DNA from: Notamacropus eugenii
Taxonomy: Eukaryota > Chordata > Mammalia > Diprotodontia > Macropodidae
Assembly (NCBI RefSeq): GCF_028372415.1
Contig: NC_092872.1
Coordinates: 261,045,008 to 261,109,007 of the forward strand
Direction: 5' to 3'
Length of the DNA: 64,000 nt
Shown here piece by piece: positions 35,467 through 46,949 of this stretch (the stretch's first letter is position 1; every line of letters begins with the position of its first letter). Below the pieces are notes generated by a model, which saw only the letters and a program-made list of their open reading frames with translations, made no database searches and was not told the origin of the DNA. The translations under genes and the position numbers were made by a program.

Positions 35467-38400
35467 TGTTTGTTAAAAGAGTTCGATAGAAGCAGAACCA
35501 AGATGGTGGGGATAAGGCAGGGAGTCACCTGAACTCCCCCCAGAACCCTCAAAATACCTTTAAATAATGACTAAACAAAATTCTAGAGCAGCAGAACCCA
35601 CAAAAAGATGGAGTGAAACAATTTTCCAGCCCAAGACAACTTAGAAGGGCAGCAGGAAAGGACTGTTGCACCAGAGTGAGAGGGGAGCACAATCCAGCTC
35701 AGATCACAGCAGTGCAGGACTGGACCCCAGAAAACATGGAGCAGGTCTTGGGAGTCATTGAATTGGCAGTTGCACCATCAGCAGTTGCTTCTGGAGCTCT
35801 CACCCCACAGATAGTAAAAGGATTGAACAACTAATCAGGCTGAGATTGCAGGACTCTCTTTGCTGGCACTGGGAAAAGGACTCTATTGCTTTGTCCATAC
35901 GTGGATCTGGATCCTAGGTGGCAGTCCCAGGGTGAGAAAGAGCACTGATACATCAGAGCTTATGGAAAGGCAACCCTTCTTATGGTTCCAGGGAAGAAAA
36001 GAGTGCTTGTGGTCACACACAGAACAGAGCACAGACCAAGACAGTAGTAAACACCTCTTCTTAGATCATACCACTTTGGAAGAATTGAAAACTTATAGGA
36101 CCCTAGAAGTATCTGTGAAAATAGCTGCACAAAACTCCTAAAGCTTGGGAAAGTGCACCTTCCACCCTGGAAGCAGAGCCCTACTTTAACAAAGAGCAGA
36201 AAGTCAAGTACTAGGCTTGGAATATGAGCAAGCAACAGAAAGCAATTGTGACCATAGAAAGTTATTATGGTGACAAGGAAGATCAAAACACACACTCAGA
36301 AGAAGATGACAAAGTCAAAGCTCTTAAATCCAAAGACTCCAAGAAAAATACAAATTGGTCTCAGACCATGGAAGACCTCAAAAAGGATTTGAAAAATTAA
36401 GATAAGTAGAGTTGAAATTGGGAAGAGAAATGAGAGTCATGCAAAAAAGAAATCATGAAAAATGAGTCAACTTGGAAAAGGAAACACAAGAAAAAACTGA
36501 AGAAAATAACACCTCAAAAAACAGACTAGGCCAAATGGTAAAAGAGGTACAAAAAAACAATGAGAAGATTGCTTTAAAAAGCAAAATTGGCTAAATGTGA
36601 AAAAAAGGCACAAAAATTCACAAGAAAAAATTCCTTAAAAATTAGAATTGAGCAAATGGAAGCTAATGACTTCATGAGAAATCAAGAAACAATAAAACAA
36701 AACCAAAAGAATGAAAAAATAGAAGACAATGTGAGATATCTCATTGGAAGAATAACTAACCTGGAAAATAGATCCAGGAGAGATGATTGTAAAATTATTG
36801 GACTACTCAAAAATTATGATAAAAAATAGCCTAGACATTATCTCTCATGAAATTATCAAGGAAAACTGCTCTGATATTCTGGAATCAGAGGGTAAAATAG
36901 AAATGGAAAGAATCCACTAATTCTCCTGAAAGAGATCCCAAAATGAAAACTCCTAGGAGTATCAAAGCCAAATTAGAGAATTCCCAGGTCAAAGGAGAAA
37001 ATATTGCAAATAGCCAGAGAGAAATAATTCAAATTTTGTGGAGCCACAGTCAGGATAACACAAGATTTAGCAGTTTCTACATTAAATGATCAGAGTGCTT
37101 GAAATGTGATATTTTGGAGGGCAAAGGAGCTAGGATTCTAACCAAGAATCACCTGCCTAGCAAAACTGAGTATAATCCTTCAGGGGAAAGATGAATATAC
37201 ATATAGACAGAGGGCACAGGTGTGAGTTGATTATGAAGGGATGATATCTAAAAAAAGTAAAATTAAGGGGTTAGAGAGAAATGCACTGGGAGAAAATGAA
37301 AGGGTAAGACCAAGTGGGGTAAATTATCTCCCATAAAAGAGGCAAGAAAAAGCTTTTGTCGTGGAGGGGAAGAGGCAGGGGAGATGAGGGGGAGTGAGTG
37401 AAACTTACTTTCATCAGAATTGGCTCAAAGAGGGAATAACTTATACACTCAATTGTGTATAGAAATCTAACTTACTCTACAGGCAAATAGGAGGGGAAGG
37501 GAATTAGAGAAGAGGGAGGGGTGAAAGAAGAGAGGGCATATTGGGGGAAGGGATAGTCAGAAGCAAAACACATTGAGGAGGGACAGGGTGAAAGGAGAGA
37601 GAGATTAAAATAAACAGGGAGGGGAAATAGGGTGGAGAGAAATATAATTAGCAGCTAAAAGTTTTTTTTGAAACAACTTTCTATAATAAAGGCATCATTT
37701 CTCAAACATATAGAGAACTGAGTCGGATTTATAAAAGTAAAAGCGATTCCCCAACTGATAAATGATCAAAATTTATGAACAGTTTTCAGATGAAGGAACC
37801 AAAGCTATCTATGCCTTATGAAAAAAAATGCTCTAACTCACTATTGATTGGAGAAATGCATGTTAAAACAATTCTGATGTACTACCTCATCCCTATTAGA
37901 TTGGCTAATAGGATAGTAAAGGAAAATGACAAATGGTGGAGGGGATGTGGGAAAAATGGGGCATTAATGTACTGTTGATGGAATTGTGAACCAATTCAAC
38001 CATTCTATAGAGCAATTTGGAACTATGCCCAAAGAGCTATAAAACCATGCATACCCTTTGACCTAGCAATACCACTAGGTCTATATCCCAAAAGAGATAA
38101 AAAAAACAAAACAAAAAGGAAAGGACCTATGTGTGCAAAAACATTTATAACAGCTTATTTCTTGTGGCAAAGAATTAGAAATTGAAGGGATGCCCATCAA
38201 TTGGGGAATGGCTGAACAAGTTGTGGTATGTGATTGTGGTATGTGGTATGTATTGTGCTGTGAGAAACGATGAACAGGATGCTCTCAGAAAAGCCTGGAG
38301 AGATTTGCATGAGCTTATGCAAAGTGAAATGTACTGTGTACAAAGTCTCAGCAATATTGTAAGATGATCAGCTGTGAATGACTTAACTATTCGCAATACA

Positions 38401-38747
38401 ATGATCCCTGACAGCTCTAAAGGCCTTATGACAAAAAGTGCTATCCATCCCCAGAGGAAGAACTGATGGTGTCTGAATACAGGTTGAAGCACACTTTTTA
38501 AACTTTCTTTATTTTCCTTGAAGGTTTTTTATTGTCTATGTGTTATTTCACAACATGACTATTGTGGAAATGTTTTACATGGCTATACATGTATAGTCTA
38601 TATTGAATTGCTTGCCTTCTTAATGAGTGGAGGTATGGAGGGAAGAAAGGAGAGAATTTGGAAATCAAAATTTTACAAATGAATATTAAAGATTGTTTTT
38701 GCATGTAACTGGGGAAAAATAAAATACTAAATGATTTAAAAAAAAAA
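35467..38747 (+). mobile_element. HAL1-like (half-L1) element, full-length insertion
   Basis: A 3.28-kb retroelement flanked by a perfect 16-bp duplication. It opens with a typical L1 5' leader ('agaaccaagatggtgggga', 35492-35510), then an ORF1-type region whose longest open stretch (36587-36829) has coiled-coil sequence and the ORF1 hallmark NLENRSRRDD, then a C-terminal ORF1 segment, a purine-rich spacer (about 37080-37660), and passes directly into the ORF2 C-terminal region (37665-38365) and the L1 3' UTR ending in poly-A (38737-38747). Endonuclease and reverse transcriptase are absent, so it would have needed an L1 in trans. ORF1 is interrupted by stops. Confidence 0.85.
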
Positions 38748-38763
38748 TAAACTTGGCATTCTC
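38748..38763 (+). repeat. 3' target-site duplication of the HAL1-like insertion
   Basis: Identical 16-bp copy of 35451-35466, directly after the A-rich tail. Confidence 0.85.
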
Positions 38764-38819
38764 CCATATGCTCTCTACCTTCCAGCACCCTTACCCAGTG
38801 ACACCTTCACCAACAAAGC

Positions 38820-39840
38820 AACAACCAATTAACAAGCATTTAGTATGCATATGAGGAGTTAGCACAAAGATAACATGTACATATATAACTATATGCAGAA
38901 TAAATAAATCTGATGTAGTTAGGAAGGGATGGCACAGCAGGTAGGGGGGCAGGAAAAGCTTCATAGGGAAGTTGGAGGTTGAACTGTGTCTTGAGGGAGG
39001 GAGGTGAAGAGGGATGCATTCTAGGAATGGGGGATGGCCTGTCTAAAAGTACAGAAATGGAAATTGAAGTGCCATGGGCAAAGAGCAGAAGAAGGCCAGA
39101 TTGGGTGTAGGAAGGAGAGTAATAGGAAAAGAGCCTGGAAAGCTGGAGTGAGAATGTGAAGAACTTAATAGCACCCCGCCCCCTCAAAAAAAAGAGTTTA
39201 TGTATGATCCTAGAGGCAATAGGGAGCCACTGGAGTTTATTAAGTAATAATACTGGAGTAATAAACTGGAGTTTATTAGGGAAGGGAGAGACATAGTTAG
39301 ATCCAAGTTAAAGAAAATCATGTTGGTAGTCTTATGGAGAATGGATTAGAATGGAGAGAGACTTGACACAGGGAGACCAATTAGAAGCTTTTGCAATAGT
39401 CCAGCCATGAGGTGATGAGGGTCTGAAATAAAGTGGTAGCTGTGTAAATAAAGAGAAAGGATTGGATGGATAGATGTGGAGGTATAAACAAATTTGACCC
39501 AGTGATTGGATATATGGAGTGAGGAAGAGTCATAAAACAAGGAGAATATTGAAATTATAAACTTGGGAGTCTAGAAGAATGGTGAAAGCTTGGTAGAAGA
39601 GTAGGTTGAGAGGAGGGACATATTGAGTTTGAGATCTCTCTGAGACATTCATGTTGAAATGTGCAAGAGACAGCTGATGATGCAGGACTGGAGCTCAGGA
39701 GAGAGGCTAGCACTGGATATATACATATGGGAGTCATCTGCATGGAGATGATACCAACTGATGAGGTCATCAAATAAAACACTACAGAGGGAAACTTCCA
39801 AGAGGGGCCCATGACAGAGCCTTGGGGTGAATCTATAATT
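38820..39840 (+). repeat. Ancient mammalian interspersed repeat (same family as 34085-34900)
   Basis: 'gatgcattctaggaatggg', 'gatcctagaggcaataggga', 'gccactggagtttattaag', 'gaatggattagaatggaga', 'atagtccagccatgaggtg' and 'gagtcatctgcatggagatg' follow the family order and extend it further 3' than the other copies. Confidence 0.6.
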
Positions 39841-40605
39841 AGAGGAAGGAGCAAGGATGAAAATCCAGCAAAGGAGCCTGAGAAGGTGTGGACAGGAAAG
39901 AGGAATGCCAAGAAAAAAGTATCAGGAAAATGTTGCTCCTTGTTGTCATGCTATATTCTAAAGTTCCTCTTAGGTCTGACATTCTGTCTTCTAAAGTTTT
40001 GCCCAGTTTTAACATTCTATGCAGGGTCCTCCTTAAAGTCACAGAGATGGGAGACGAGAGTCATGTGTAAGGAACTGCTAGAAGAACTGTTTGGCTGATG
40101 GGTAGAGTGAGTAGGTGGGATGATTATCTATCAGAGTTTGAAAGGTAAGATGAGACTGTGTTGTTAAGACCTTGAAATGCTATGGATTGTAGGTTAAATC
40201 GAATTATATAGAGCTTTTATCCATCTGACCTCCAGATATTCAGAGCTATAATTAAGGATTTTTGAACCTGGTGTAAGCACCACGGAAAATTCCCAAGGAA
40301 TGTAGAGCTCCTGAAATTCCCCAAGACTATTGCTGGAGAGGTTACTTACACCCTCACCCCTAAAAAAGGAAACAGACTTTTTGGTAGCTTCCTATTTTAA
40401 CTAATGCTTAGTAGCTAGGTACCAAGACCAATTATTTCATTATACTCAGCTTCCAAGAAGACTGATTACTAGTGGTCAAGGATGGAGTGGTGGCCCTAAT
40501 GGCCAAGGTTTGAGGTTGACATTTGGTGACAGGACCTCAAAATAAACTTAAATTCAATGTCCCTCACACCCTTCCTCTCCAAGTGTTAAATGTTCAAGTC
40601 AGAAC
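39841..40605. other. Intergenic, no confidently recognised feature
   Basis: The first 250 bp may continue the preceding repeat. No gene recognised. Confidence 0.35.
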
Positions 40606-40745
40606 TGGACAGGATCTTAGAGATTATTGAATCCAGTTACTTCAATTTTTTTTTTTTTTTTTACGGAGAAAGAAATGGAAATCCCCTACAGAGGGGATTT
40701 AACTCACTCAAGGCTGCAGAGTAAAGTTCATTCGACTCTTACTGA
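40606..40745 (-). repeat. CORE-SINE (MIR3/Ther-2-like) remnant with poly-T
   Basis: 'ctggacaggatcttagagat' and 'gaaagaaatggaaatcccc' with a T18 run near 40645-40662. Confidence 0.45.
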
Positions 40746-40826
40746 AATTGAGGCTGTTCTGAGGTACAAGTCAAGTGGAGCCTACATTTTATAGACTTAT
40801 TGATTTTTAGTCAATAAATATTGAGT

Positions 40827-41065
40827 GAGGCACCTGGTGTCTCTGTGGATAGTACACTGGGTCTGGAATCAGGAAGAGCTGAGTTCAAATCCTGCCTCAG
40901 ATAGTTTCCTACCTGTGTGACCCTGGGTAAGTCATTTAATTTCTGCCTGACAAAAAGATCCACTCGATCCACTGGATAAGGAAATGGCAAACCACCCCAA
41001 TGTCTGCCAAGAAAACCCCATGGTAAGTAAGTCCACAGGGTCAGGAAGTGATCAACTGAACAACA
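40827..41065 (+). mobile_element. Marsupial tRNA-headed SINE (WSINE1-like), near full length
   Basis: 'gtggatagtacactgggtct', 'gagttcaaatcctgcctcag', 'gtgaccctgggtaagtcat', 'aaggaaatggcaaaccacc' and 'gatcaactgaacaac' are in the sense order. Confidence 0.85.
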
Positions 41066-41535
41066 AAAATTTATTAAGTGCCTACTGTGTGCCAAGCACT
41101 GTGCTAAGTAAGCACTGTGGGTACAAAGAAAGACAATAAACAGTCCTTGTCCTCAAGGGGCTCCCAGTCTAATGGGGAGATAAGATATATGCAAGATATC
41201 TAATTGGAGATAATAGAGGGAAGGTAATAGAGGGACACAGTAGTCTTAAAGTGGGATCAGAAAGGCTTTCTCTAGAGAGTGGTGTTTGAGCTTGAACTTA
41301 AAGGAAGCCAGAGAAGCCAGGAGGTAGAGGGAAGAGGGAGAACATTCTAGGAGTGGGGGACAGCCAGGGAAAATTCCTGGAGTCCGAAGATAGACCACTA
41401 TGATCAAGGAACAGCCAAGAGGCCAGTGTCATTGAATTGGAGACTATGTAGTTAGGAATAAGGTCTAATGCCAAAGAACATTTTGTATTTGATCATGGCA
41501 GTGATAGGCAGCCACCGGGGAAGGAATCTTAAAGA
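41066..41535 (+). repeat. Ancient mammalian interspersed repeat (same family as 34085-34900)
   Basis: 'aagtgcctactgtgtgccaa', 'tccttgtcctcaaggggctc', 'aaaggaagccagagaagcca', 'gagaacattctaggagtgg' and 'aacagccaagaggccagtgt'. Confidence 0.65.
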
Positions 41536-41884
41536 CCCTTTTGTTCATTTCTTTCCTTTTACAGAGGAGGAAAACAGAAACCCGGAGTTGGTGTCAGGAA
41601 AGGGACTAGAACCCAGGTCTCCCTCAGAGTCAAAGGAGCACTGGATCCTTTGGTCTCACTCAGTATAAACAGCTGGGGTGGGGTGGGGGAAGTCCCTTAG
41701 TCCTCACAGGATCACCTAGGCTTGGCCACTTTGCCAGGCTCAGCTTCTTGGGAAAATTTAAACAACTTGGTAGAATAAAAGCTTCGAGGGAAAGAAAAGT
41801 TTCCAAGTTTAGAGAGGCAGAAGGATCCTTAGGAATAGCTTTCTAGTATGAGCTCCCACTCCCAACTCTTCTCTGCACTCATTA

Positions 41885-42125
41885 GAGGGGGTGCAGTGGA
41901 TTGAGTGCTGGGTCTGGAGTCTGGGAAACCTGGATTCAAATCCAGCCTCAGATATTTATTGTAACCCTGGGCAAGTCATTTAACCTCTGTTTGTTCAGTT
42001 CCTCAACTGTAAAATGGGTATCAGAATAGCACCTACCTCCCAAGACTGTTGTGTAGATCAGAGAGATAATATTTGTAAAGCACTTTGTATTGTGATTGGG
42101 ATGTAGAAGGGACTTAATACTACTA
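41885..42125 (+). repeat. MIR/CORE-SINE, near full length, sense
   Basis: 'cagtggattgagtgctgggt', 'cctggattcaaatccagcct', 'cctgggcaagtcatttaacc', 'ctgtaaaatgggtatcagaa' and 'tatttgtaaagcactttgta'. Confidence 0.85.
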
Positions 42126-42194
42126 ATAGAATTTTTCTTCCACCTTATCCAAAACCCCTTCCCCAGGATGTACCAGAAAGGGTGTGGGGGTATG

Positions 42195-42422
42195 ACTGTT
42201 GTCTTGTTCTACCCGTTGGGACCCTATTTGGGGTTTTCTTAGCAAAGATACTAGAGTGGTTTGCAATTTTTCTTCATTTCATTTGACAGATGAAGAAACT
42301 GAGGCAAACAGGGCGAAATGACTTGCCCAGGATAACACTGCTAGTGAGTGAGGCTGGATTTGAATTCAGGTCTTCCTGACTCCAGGCCCAGTGCTCTAAC
42401 TGCTGTGCCACCTAGTTGCCCT
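42195..42422 (-). mobile_element. Marsupial tRNA-headed SINE (WSINE1-like), antisense
   Basis: 'tatttggggttttcttagca', 'gcaaacagggcgaaatgact' and 'gctgtgccacctagttgccc'. Confidence 0.85.
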
Positions 42423-42424
42423 GG

Positions 42425-43000
42425 GGATAGGATAAACATTGTCAAATGCTCTTTCTGCTTAGCCCCAGGGGAGAAAAGTTAGAGCAATGCAGAGTGGGCT
42501 GTCGGCGGAGGCACCCCCTTTGTTGGGGCTCCTGGAGCAGAGGCTGGAGGATCACTTGTTGGTATGTTGGATGTGTTGTCAGGAATGAGGTGTGCATCCT
42601 CTCAGGTTCTTTCTATGTGTGGTGCAGTCAGGTCTGATCCTGTGAGCAGGAGTCAGGTTCCTGGCTGTTACGTTTGGAACGTGCGCCCTCTAGTGGGTTA
42701 TAGGAGGTACTGTTTTTCTGCATTCTAGAAATAAAATATTTTAAAACAGCATTCTCTTTGTACTCAGCAAACTATATTCAAATCCCTGAAATGGCCTGAG
42801 CCTTGCTGAGTAGATTTGGGGGCCTTGATCTTTTTTGTTTCCTTTTTAAAAGTGAAAAAAAATACAAATATATATGTAGTGTTGAATGCAATCCACTATA
42901 AACAACCAAGAAATGGGCAGGAGAAAATAACAGTCACTAATTATAACAGCAGCTCATATTCATTTTACAGCTTTAAAGTCTTCCCCCCTAAGGGCACTTT
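42425..43000. other. Intergenic, largely unclassified
   Basis: A possible CR1/L3 3' fragment ('gcagaggctggaggatcact') lies near 42535-42565. Otherwise unrecognised. Confidence 0.35.
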
Positions 43001-43002
43001 TC

Positions 43003-43240
43003 TTCTTCCAGACTCCTGGTGACCCCATTTGGAGTTTTCTTGGCAAAGAAACTGAAGTAGCTTACCATTTCCTTCTCCAGTTCATTTTCCACATGAGGAA
43101 ACTGAGGCAAACAAGATTAAGGGACTTGCCCAGTGACACACAACTAGCAAGTGTGTAAAGCTGAAGTTGACCTCGGGAAGATGAGTCTTCCTGACTTCAG
43201 GCCCAGCACGCTGTCCACTAAACCACATAGCTGTCCCATC
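43003..43240 (-). mobile_element. Marsupial tRNA-headed SINE (WSINE1-like), antisense
   Basis: 'ggtgaccccatttggagttt', 'ccatttccttctccagttca' and 'ctaaaccacatagctgtccc'. Confidence 0.85.
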
Positions 43241-43299
43241 TTTCATATACCTATTAAAGATGGCAAAATGGATAGAGCACTGGGTCTTGAGTCAAAATC

Positions 43300-43490
43300 A
43301 TAGGGCCATAGATTTAGAACTAGAAGGGAGCTCTGAGATCATTTGTTCCAACTGCCTGAAATCACAGATGACCAGAATCTCCCTGTGTGCAGGGACTTTA
43401 AAGGCTGCCATCTTAGTCCAATCAGTATTTGATTGAGACCTTTCTACTGTATCTAAAGCACATGATGATTTCCACCCTTTGCTTGAAGAC
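43300..43490 (+). mobile_element. CR1/L3-like LINE 3' remnant, tentative
   Basis: 'catagatttagaactagaag' and 'catttgttccaactgcctga' followed by 'tttgcttgaagaccc' resemble CR1/L3 tail sequence. Orientation and limits are uncertain. Confidence 0.35.
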
Positions 43491-43494
43491 CCAT

Positions 43495-43615
43495 AGTCAA
43501 CTCAACAAGCATTTATTAAGTGCCTACTATGTGCCAGACACTATGCTAAGCATGCATTGAGGATATGAAGAAAGGCAAAAACCAGTCCTTGCTCTCAAGA
43601 AGCTTGTAGGGTAAT
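43495..43615 (+). repeat. Ancient interspersed repeat fragment
   Basis: 'caacaagcatttattaagtg', 'ctactatgtgccagacacta' and 'ttgctctcaagaagcttgta'. Confidence 0.65.
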
Positions 43616-43989
43616 GGAAGAAGAATCTACTACTTCTGGACTCTACCTATTTCACTTTTGGATAGTACGGATTCTTAGGAAGTTTTTTCCTTTTATTGAA
43701 CCAAAGTCTGTGTAATCATTCCACTTATTCCATTTTTTAAAAAAACTTCTGAATTTAAGCATGAATTGAGATGAATACTTCCACATACATAGGATGAAAG
43801 GGAGGATTGTACATGAAACTGGGAATCCCTTTTAGCACAGCTTCCTTTGAATTTGAAGAAAGTAAAATATTTACATTTTATTTATTTAAGTATATAACGC
43901 TTAACTTGTAACTTTCAAAGCTGCTTTGCTTGTTTCTTGGTGTTTCTTCTTTTCATTTCAAAAGCATGCTTCAGTGACTTTTTAAAAAC

Positions 43990-44345
43990 CTTTTTGGCAA
44001 CCCCTTAGGTCCCCGCTTCCTTCTCCTTATGCTCTCTACAGCCCACTGATAAAACAAACAAACAAAAATAAACCTTTACAATAAATATATATATTTAAGA
44101 GAGACAAATTCATGGGTTGGCCATGCCAAATTCACAGTTTAAACCCCTAGTGTATCATCTCTCTGTCCAGAGGCAGGTGACCTCTTTATCACTGGTCTTC
44201 TGGCATCTTGGTTGGCTATTATTTTTACAGTGTTGCTGTTATTGTACATACTGTTCTCCTATTTCTGCATGCTCCATTCTGCATCAGTTCATACAAGTTT
44301 TCCCAAGGTTTCTGAGAAATCAGCATTCATATGTAAGGCCAAGGA
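43990..44345 (-). mobile_element. Antisense L1 3' end
   Basis: Plus strand 'agaggcaggtgacctcttta', 'ggcatcttggttggctatta', 'tctgcatcagttcatacaag' and 'ccaaggtttctgagaaatca' are the reverse complement of the marsupial L1 ORF2 tail and 3' UTR. A 140-codon plus-strand open frame over this element (44117-44539) is not a gene. Confidence 0.65.
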
Positions 44346-44664
44346 AAAGAAAAGACATCGCTGGAGAGAATGAACACGAGGACAGAAGCAAGAAGAGGGC
44401 TGGCGGGCTGGCTGTTCTTGGTTTTATGTCAACTGGGGTAGGGAGAGTAGGCTATGTATGCTTGTTCCCTCACACCATTTGGAAGTTTTATTTTCATTAC
44501 ATACAATATTGTCTCTTGCTTTTAGATATTAAGATTTAGATACTGGCTTGTAGATATTAAGAAATGGTCGATGTAATCCTATGTATTCTAGAGTTTTAAA
44601 CAGAAACAAGTAGTGACTTTTGTAGAAGCTTTGTCGGTATCTATGGATATATCATGTCTTGATT

Positions 44665-44812
44665 GTTTTGTCTTGTTGTTGTTGTGTTCATCCTTTGTTT
44701 TCGAAGAAGACCATGACATCAGAGAAATGATGACATGACTTGCACTTGACTTTGTTTTGAGTGAGGGAAGGCTGTGCAAGGTCACCAGCCTCATTTCTCC
44801 TCCTTGATTGTT
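44665..44812. repeat. RTE-associated SINE-like element
   Basis: 'gttgttgttgtgttcatcct', 'tttcgaagaagaccatgaca', 'gaaatgatgacatgacttgc' and 'gcaaggtcaccagcctcatt' form a compact marsupial repeat I associate with the RTE family. The exact name is uncertain. Confidence 0.5.
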
Positions 44813-44819
44813 TTACTAT

Positions 44820-45420
44820 CAATATGATCTATGTTTATATTGTTTTATATGTTGAACTAACCCTGTCATCTGGTATAAATTCAACCTGGTATATAATCTT
44901 TTAAATATTTTCTTCTAACTTCTTTGGTAACATTTTATTTAATATTTTTGCATAAATATTCTTTAGGGATCTTGGTCTATAATTTTTTTCCCCTCTGCTA
45001 TGTTTCTCCCTGTTATAGGTATCAAGACATATTTGTGTCATAGAATTTGGAAGACTCTCTTTTTATTTCTTGAAAATAGTTTATGTAATATTGTATGTCT
45101 GATAGAATTCACTTGTAAATATATCTTGTCCTTTTTTCCCTTTGGAAGATCATTTATGGGTTGTTCAATTTCTTTTTCTGATACTGTGTTATTTAAATAA
45201 CCAATAGATTTTTGTCTTGCTCTGAATCTGTTTTATATTTTTGAAGTATTCATCCATTTAGTTACCAGTTTTTCTGGATCATAATTAGACAAAATAATTT
45301 CTAATATCTTCCTTTATTTCATTTTCAATTGGAGATAATTCTCCATTTTCATTTTTAATACAAAATTTGGTTTTCTTCTATTTTTTAAAAAGATCAAACT
45401 ATTTTTAATCGAAAAAACCT
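44820..45420 (-). mobile_element. Antisense L1 ORF2 fragment (reverse transcriptase region)
   Basis: Plus strand 'tatatgttgaactaaccctg' then 'tctggtataaattcaacctg' and 'gttttatatttttgaagtat' are the complement of L1 reverse-transcriptase coding sequence. Frames are decayed. Confidence 0.6.
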
Positions 45421-45599
45421 CCCTGTTTTATTTAGTCATACAACTAATAAGTGTCAGAAGCAGGATTTGAATTTATGTTTTCCTGATTCCAAGTTTAGCC
45501 AACATGCTATTTCTCTTTTTCTATGTTCTCTTTTAACAATTCACTTATTCAGCCACTTAATATATATATTTGTATTTATGTATATAATATTTTCCTCAT

Positions 45600-45730
45600 T
45601 TATTATCCCCATCTTACAGATGAGGCGCCTGAGGTTCTGAGAAGTAAAAAACAATTTTCCCCAGGGTCAAACAGTTAATTTGGAACCTTGGACTTTCCTG
45701 ACTTTAAGACTCTTCCCACTAAGAGTTAAC
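45600..45730 (-). repeat. MIR SINE fragment, antisense
   Basis: 'tccccatcttacagatgagg' and 'ccccagggtcaaacagttaa'. Confidence 0.65.
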
Positions 45731-45799
45731 TCACAAATAATTTAGGTTCTCTGCCTTCAAAAACTATATTGTGTTGATTTTTTATATACTCACATGTGT

Positions 45800-45935
45800 A
45801 TGTTGTCTCCAGAGACAAAACATAAGCTCTCAGAGGCTAGGTTCTGTTCCATTTGTCTTTGAATCTCAGGTGTGTGTTTTGTGCCTAAGACATAACAGGT
45901 GCTTAATGCTTGTTGATTGATTGATGCCAGAAAAA
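45800..45935 (+). mobile_element. L2 LINE 3'-terminal fragment
   Basis: 'gcctaagacataacaggtgc' and 'ttaatgcttgttgattgatt'. Confidence 0.6.
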
Positions 45936-45944
45936 AACCTTCTC

Positions 45945-46115
45945 CCAAGCTAGAGCTTGTCAAAAGTGGCATGGGCTGTCCCAGGAAGTTGTCAGCTCCC
46001 CCTCAAGGGAGATCTTCAAGCAGAGACCCAATGATCACCCATAATGGGAATGATTTCTTTTGAGTAATTTTGGATTAGATGGCCTCTGAGGTCCCTCCCA
46101 ATTTCAAAATAGCAT
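45945..46115 (+). mobile_element. CR1/L3 LINE 3' end
   Basis: 'gcatgggctgtcccaggaag', 'gagatcttcaagcagagacc' and 'gatggcctctgaggtccct' are the sense CR1/L3 tail. Confidence 0.65.
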
Positions 46116-46169
46116 GAATTTATAAAATAGACTCACAATTTTTGAAGCTTTCCATGAAGTTTTCTTGGG

Positions 46170-46260
46170 GGCGAGGGACTCTTGGATTTTTGTCCTGTAT
46201 CTCCAGCACATATCATAGTGCCTGGCATAAAGTAAACAATCAATTAACATTGATTAAGCA
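46170..46260 (+). mobile_element. L2 LINE 3'-terminal fragment
   Basis: 'gtcctgtatctccagcacat' and 'tagtgcctggcataaagtaa'. Confidence 0.55.
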
Positions 46261-46499
46261 CCTCTGAAACCCCAGGCACTGCAGGGAATTCATACACAAA
46301 AATGAAAAGAGTCTCTGTTGGGGAATTTACCAAAGACCAATGCATTGGCAGAGCAAGGACAAGAAAGCAAGTCTTCCTCTTTCTGGCCCCATGCTCTTTG
46401 CAGTACATAAAACTGCAAAGGATCAGGTGGAATCCCATTTTTCAGATGAAGAAACTGAAGGATGGTTATGGAGAGGAGGGTGAAGGTGAGGCAAAATTA

Positions 46500-46503
<4 letters not shown>

Positions 46504-46541
<38 letters not shown>
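46504..46541. repeat. Pure 38-nt C homopolymer
   Basis: An uninterrupted run of 38 C just upstream of a SINE. Homopolymers of C this long are rare in mammalian DNA and are prone to assembly and sequencing error. On the minus strand this is G38. Confidence 0.95.
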
Positions 46542-46542
<1 letters not shown>

Positions 46543-46554
46543 CCTTTGTCATAG

Positions 46555-46765
46555 CGTAGTTAGGTGGTGCTAGGTCTGGAGTCAGGAAGGCTAATCTTCC
46601 TGAGTTCAAATCTGGCTTCAGACACTTACTAGCAGCATGACTGTGGGCAAGTCATTTAACTCTGCTTCAGTTTCCTTATCTGTCGAGTGAGCTGGAGAAG
46701 GAGATGGCAAACCAAGAAAACCCCAAATGAGGTCATGAAGAGTTGGACCCCACTGAACAATGAAA
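46555..46765 (+). mobile_element. Marsupial tRNA-headed SINE (WSINE1-like)
   Basis: 'gttaggtggtgctaggtctg', 'tgagttcaaatctggcttca', 'gagctggagaaggagatggc' and 'gaccccactgaacaatga' are in the sense order. Confidence 0.85.
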
Positions 46766-46774
46766 TTGTCATAG

Positions 46775-46945
46775 TATGTGTGGAGCTCAGGTCTGAAAGA
46801 GCATTGAATTTGGAGTTAGATGGTTCAGGTTCAAATCTCCTCTCTGCTGTTTACCATTAATTTTCTTTTCTGTAAAACAATGGTTTGGACTAGTGGCCTC
46901 TTTGGTCTCATCCAGTTCAAGGTCTAAGATCCTAAAACTGGTTCT
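46775..46945 (+). repeat. MIR SINE, sense, diverged
   Basis: 'aggttcaaatctcctctctg' and 'ggtttggactagtggcctct'. Confidence 0.6.
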
Positions 46946-46949
46946 CCAA

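Noticed and set aside
40827..41065. tRNA-like sequence at the head of several SINEs
   Set aside because: These are tRNA-derived SINE heads without an intact cloverleaf; no functional tRNA gene was recognised.
44117..44539. 140-codon open frame on the plus strand
   Set aside because: It overlaps an antisense L1 3' end for more than half its length and has no recognisable domain.
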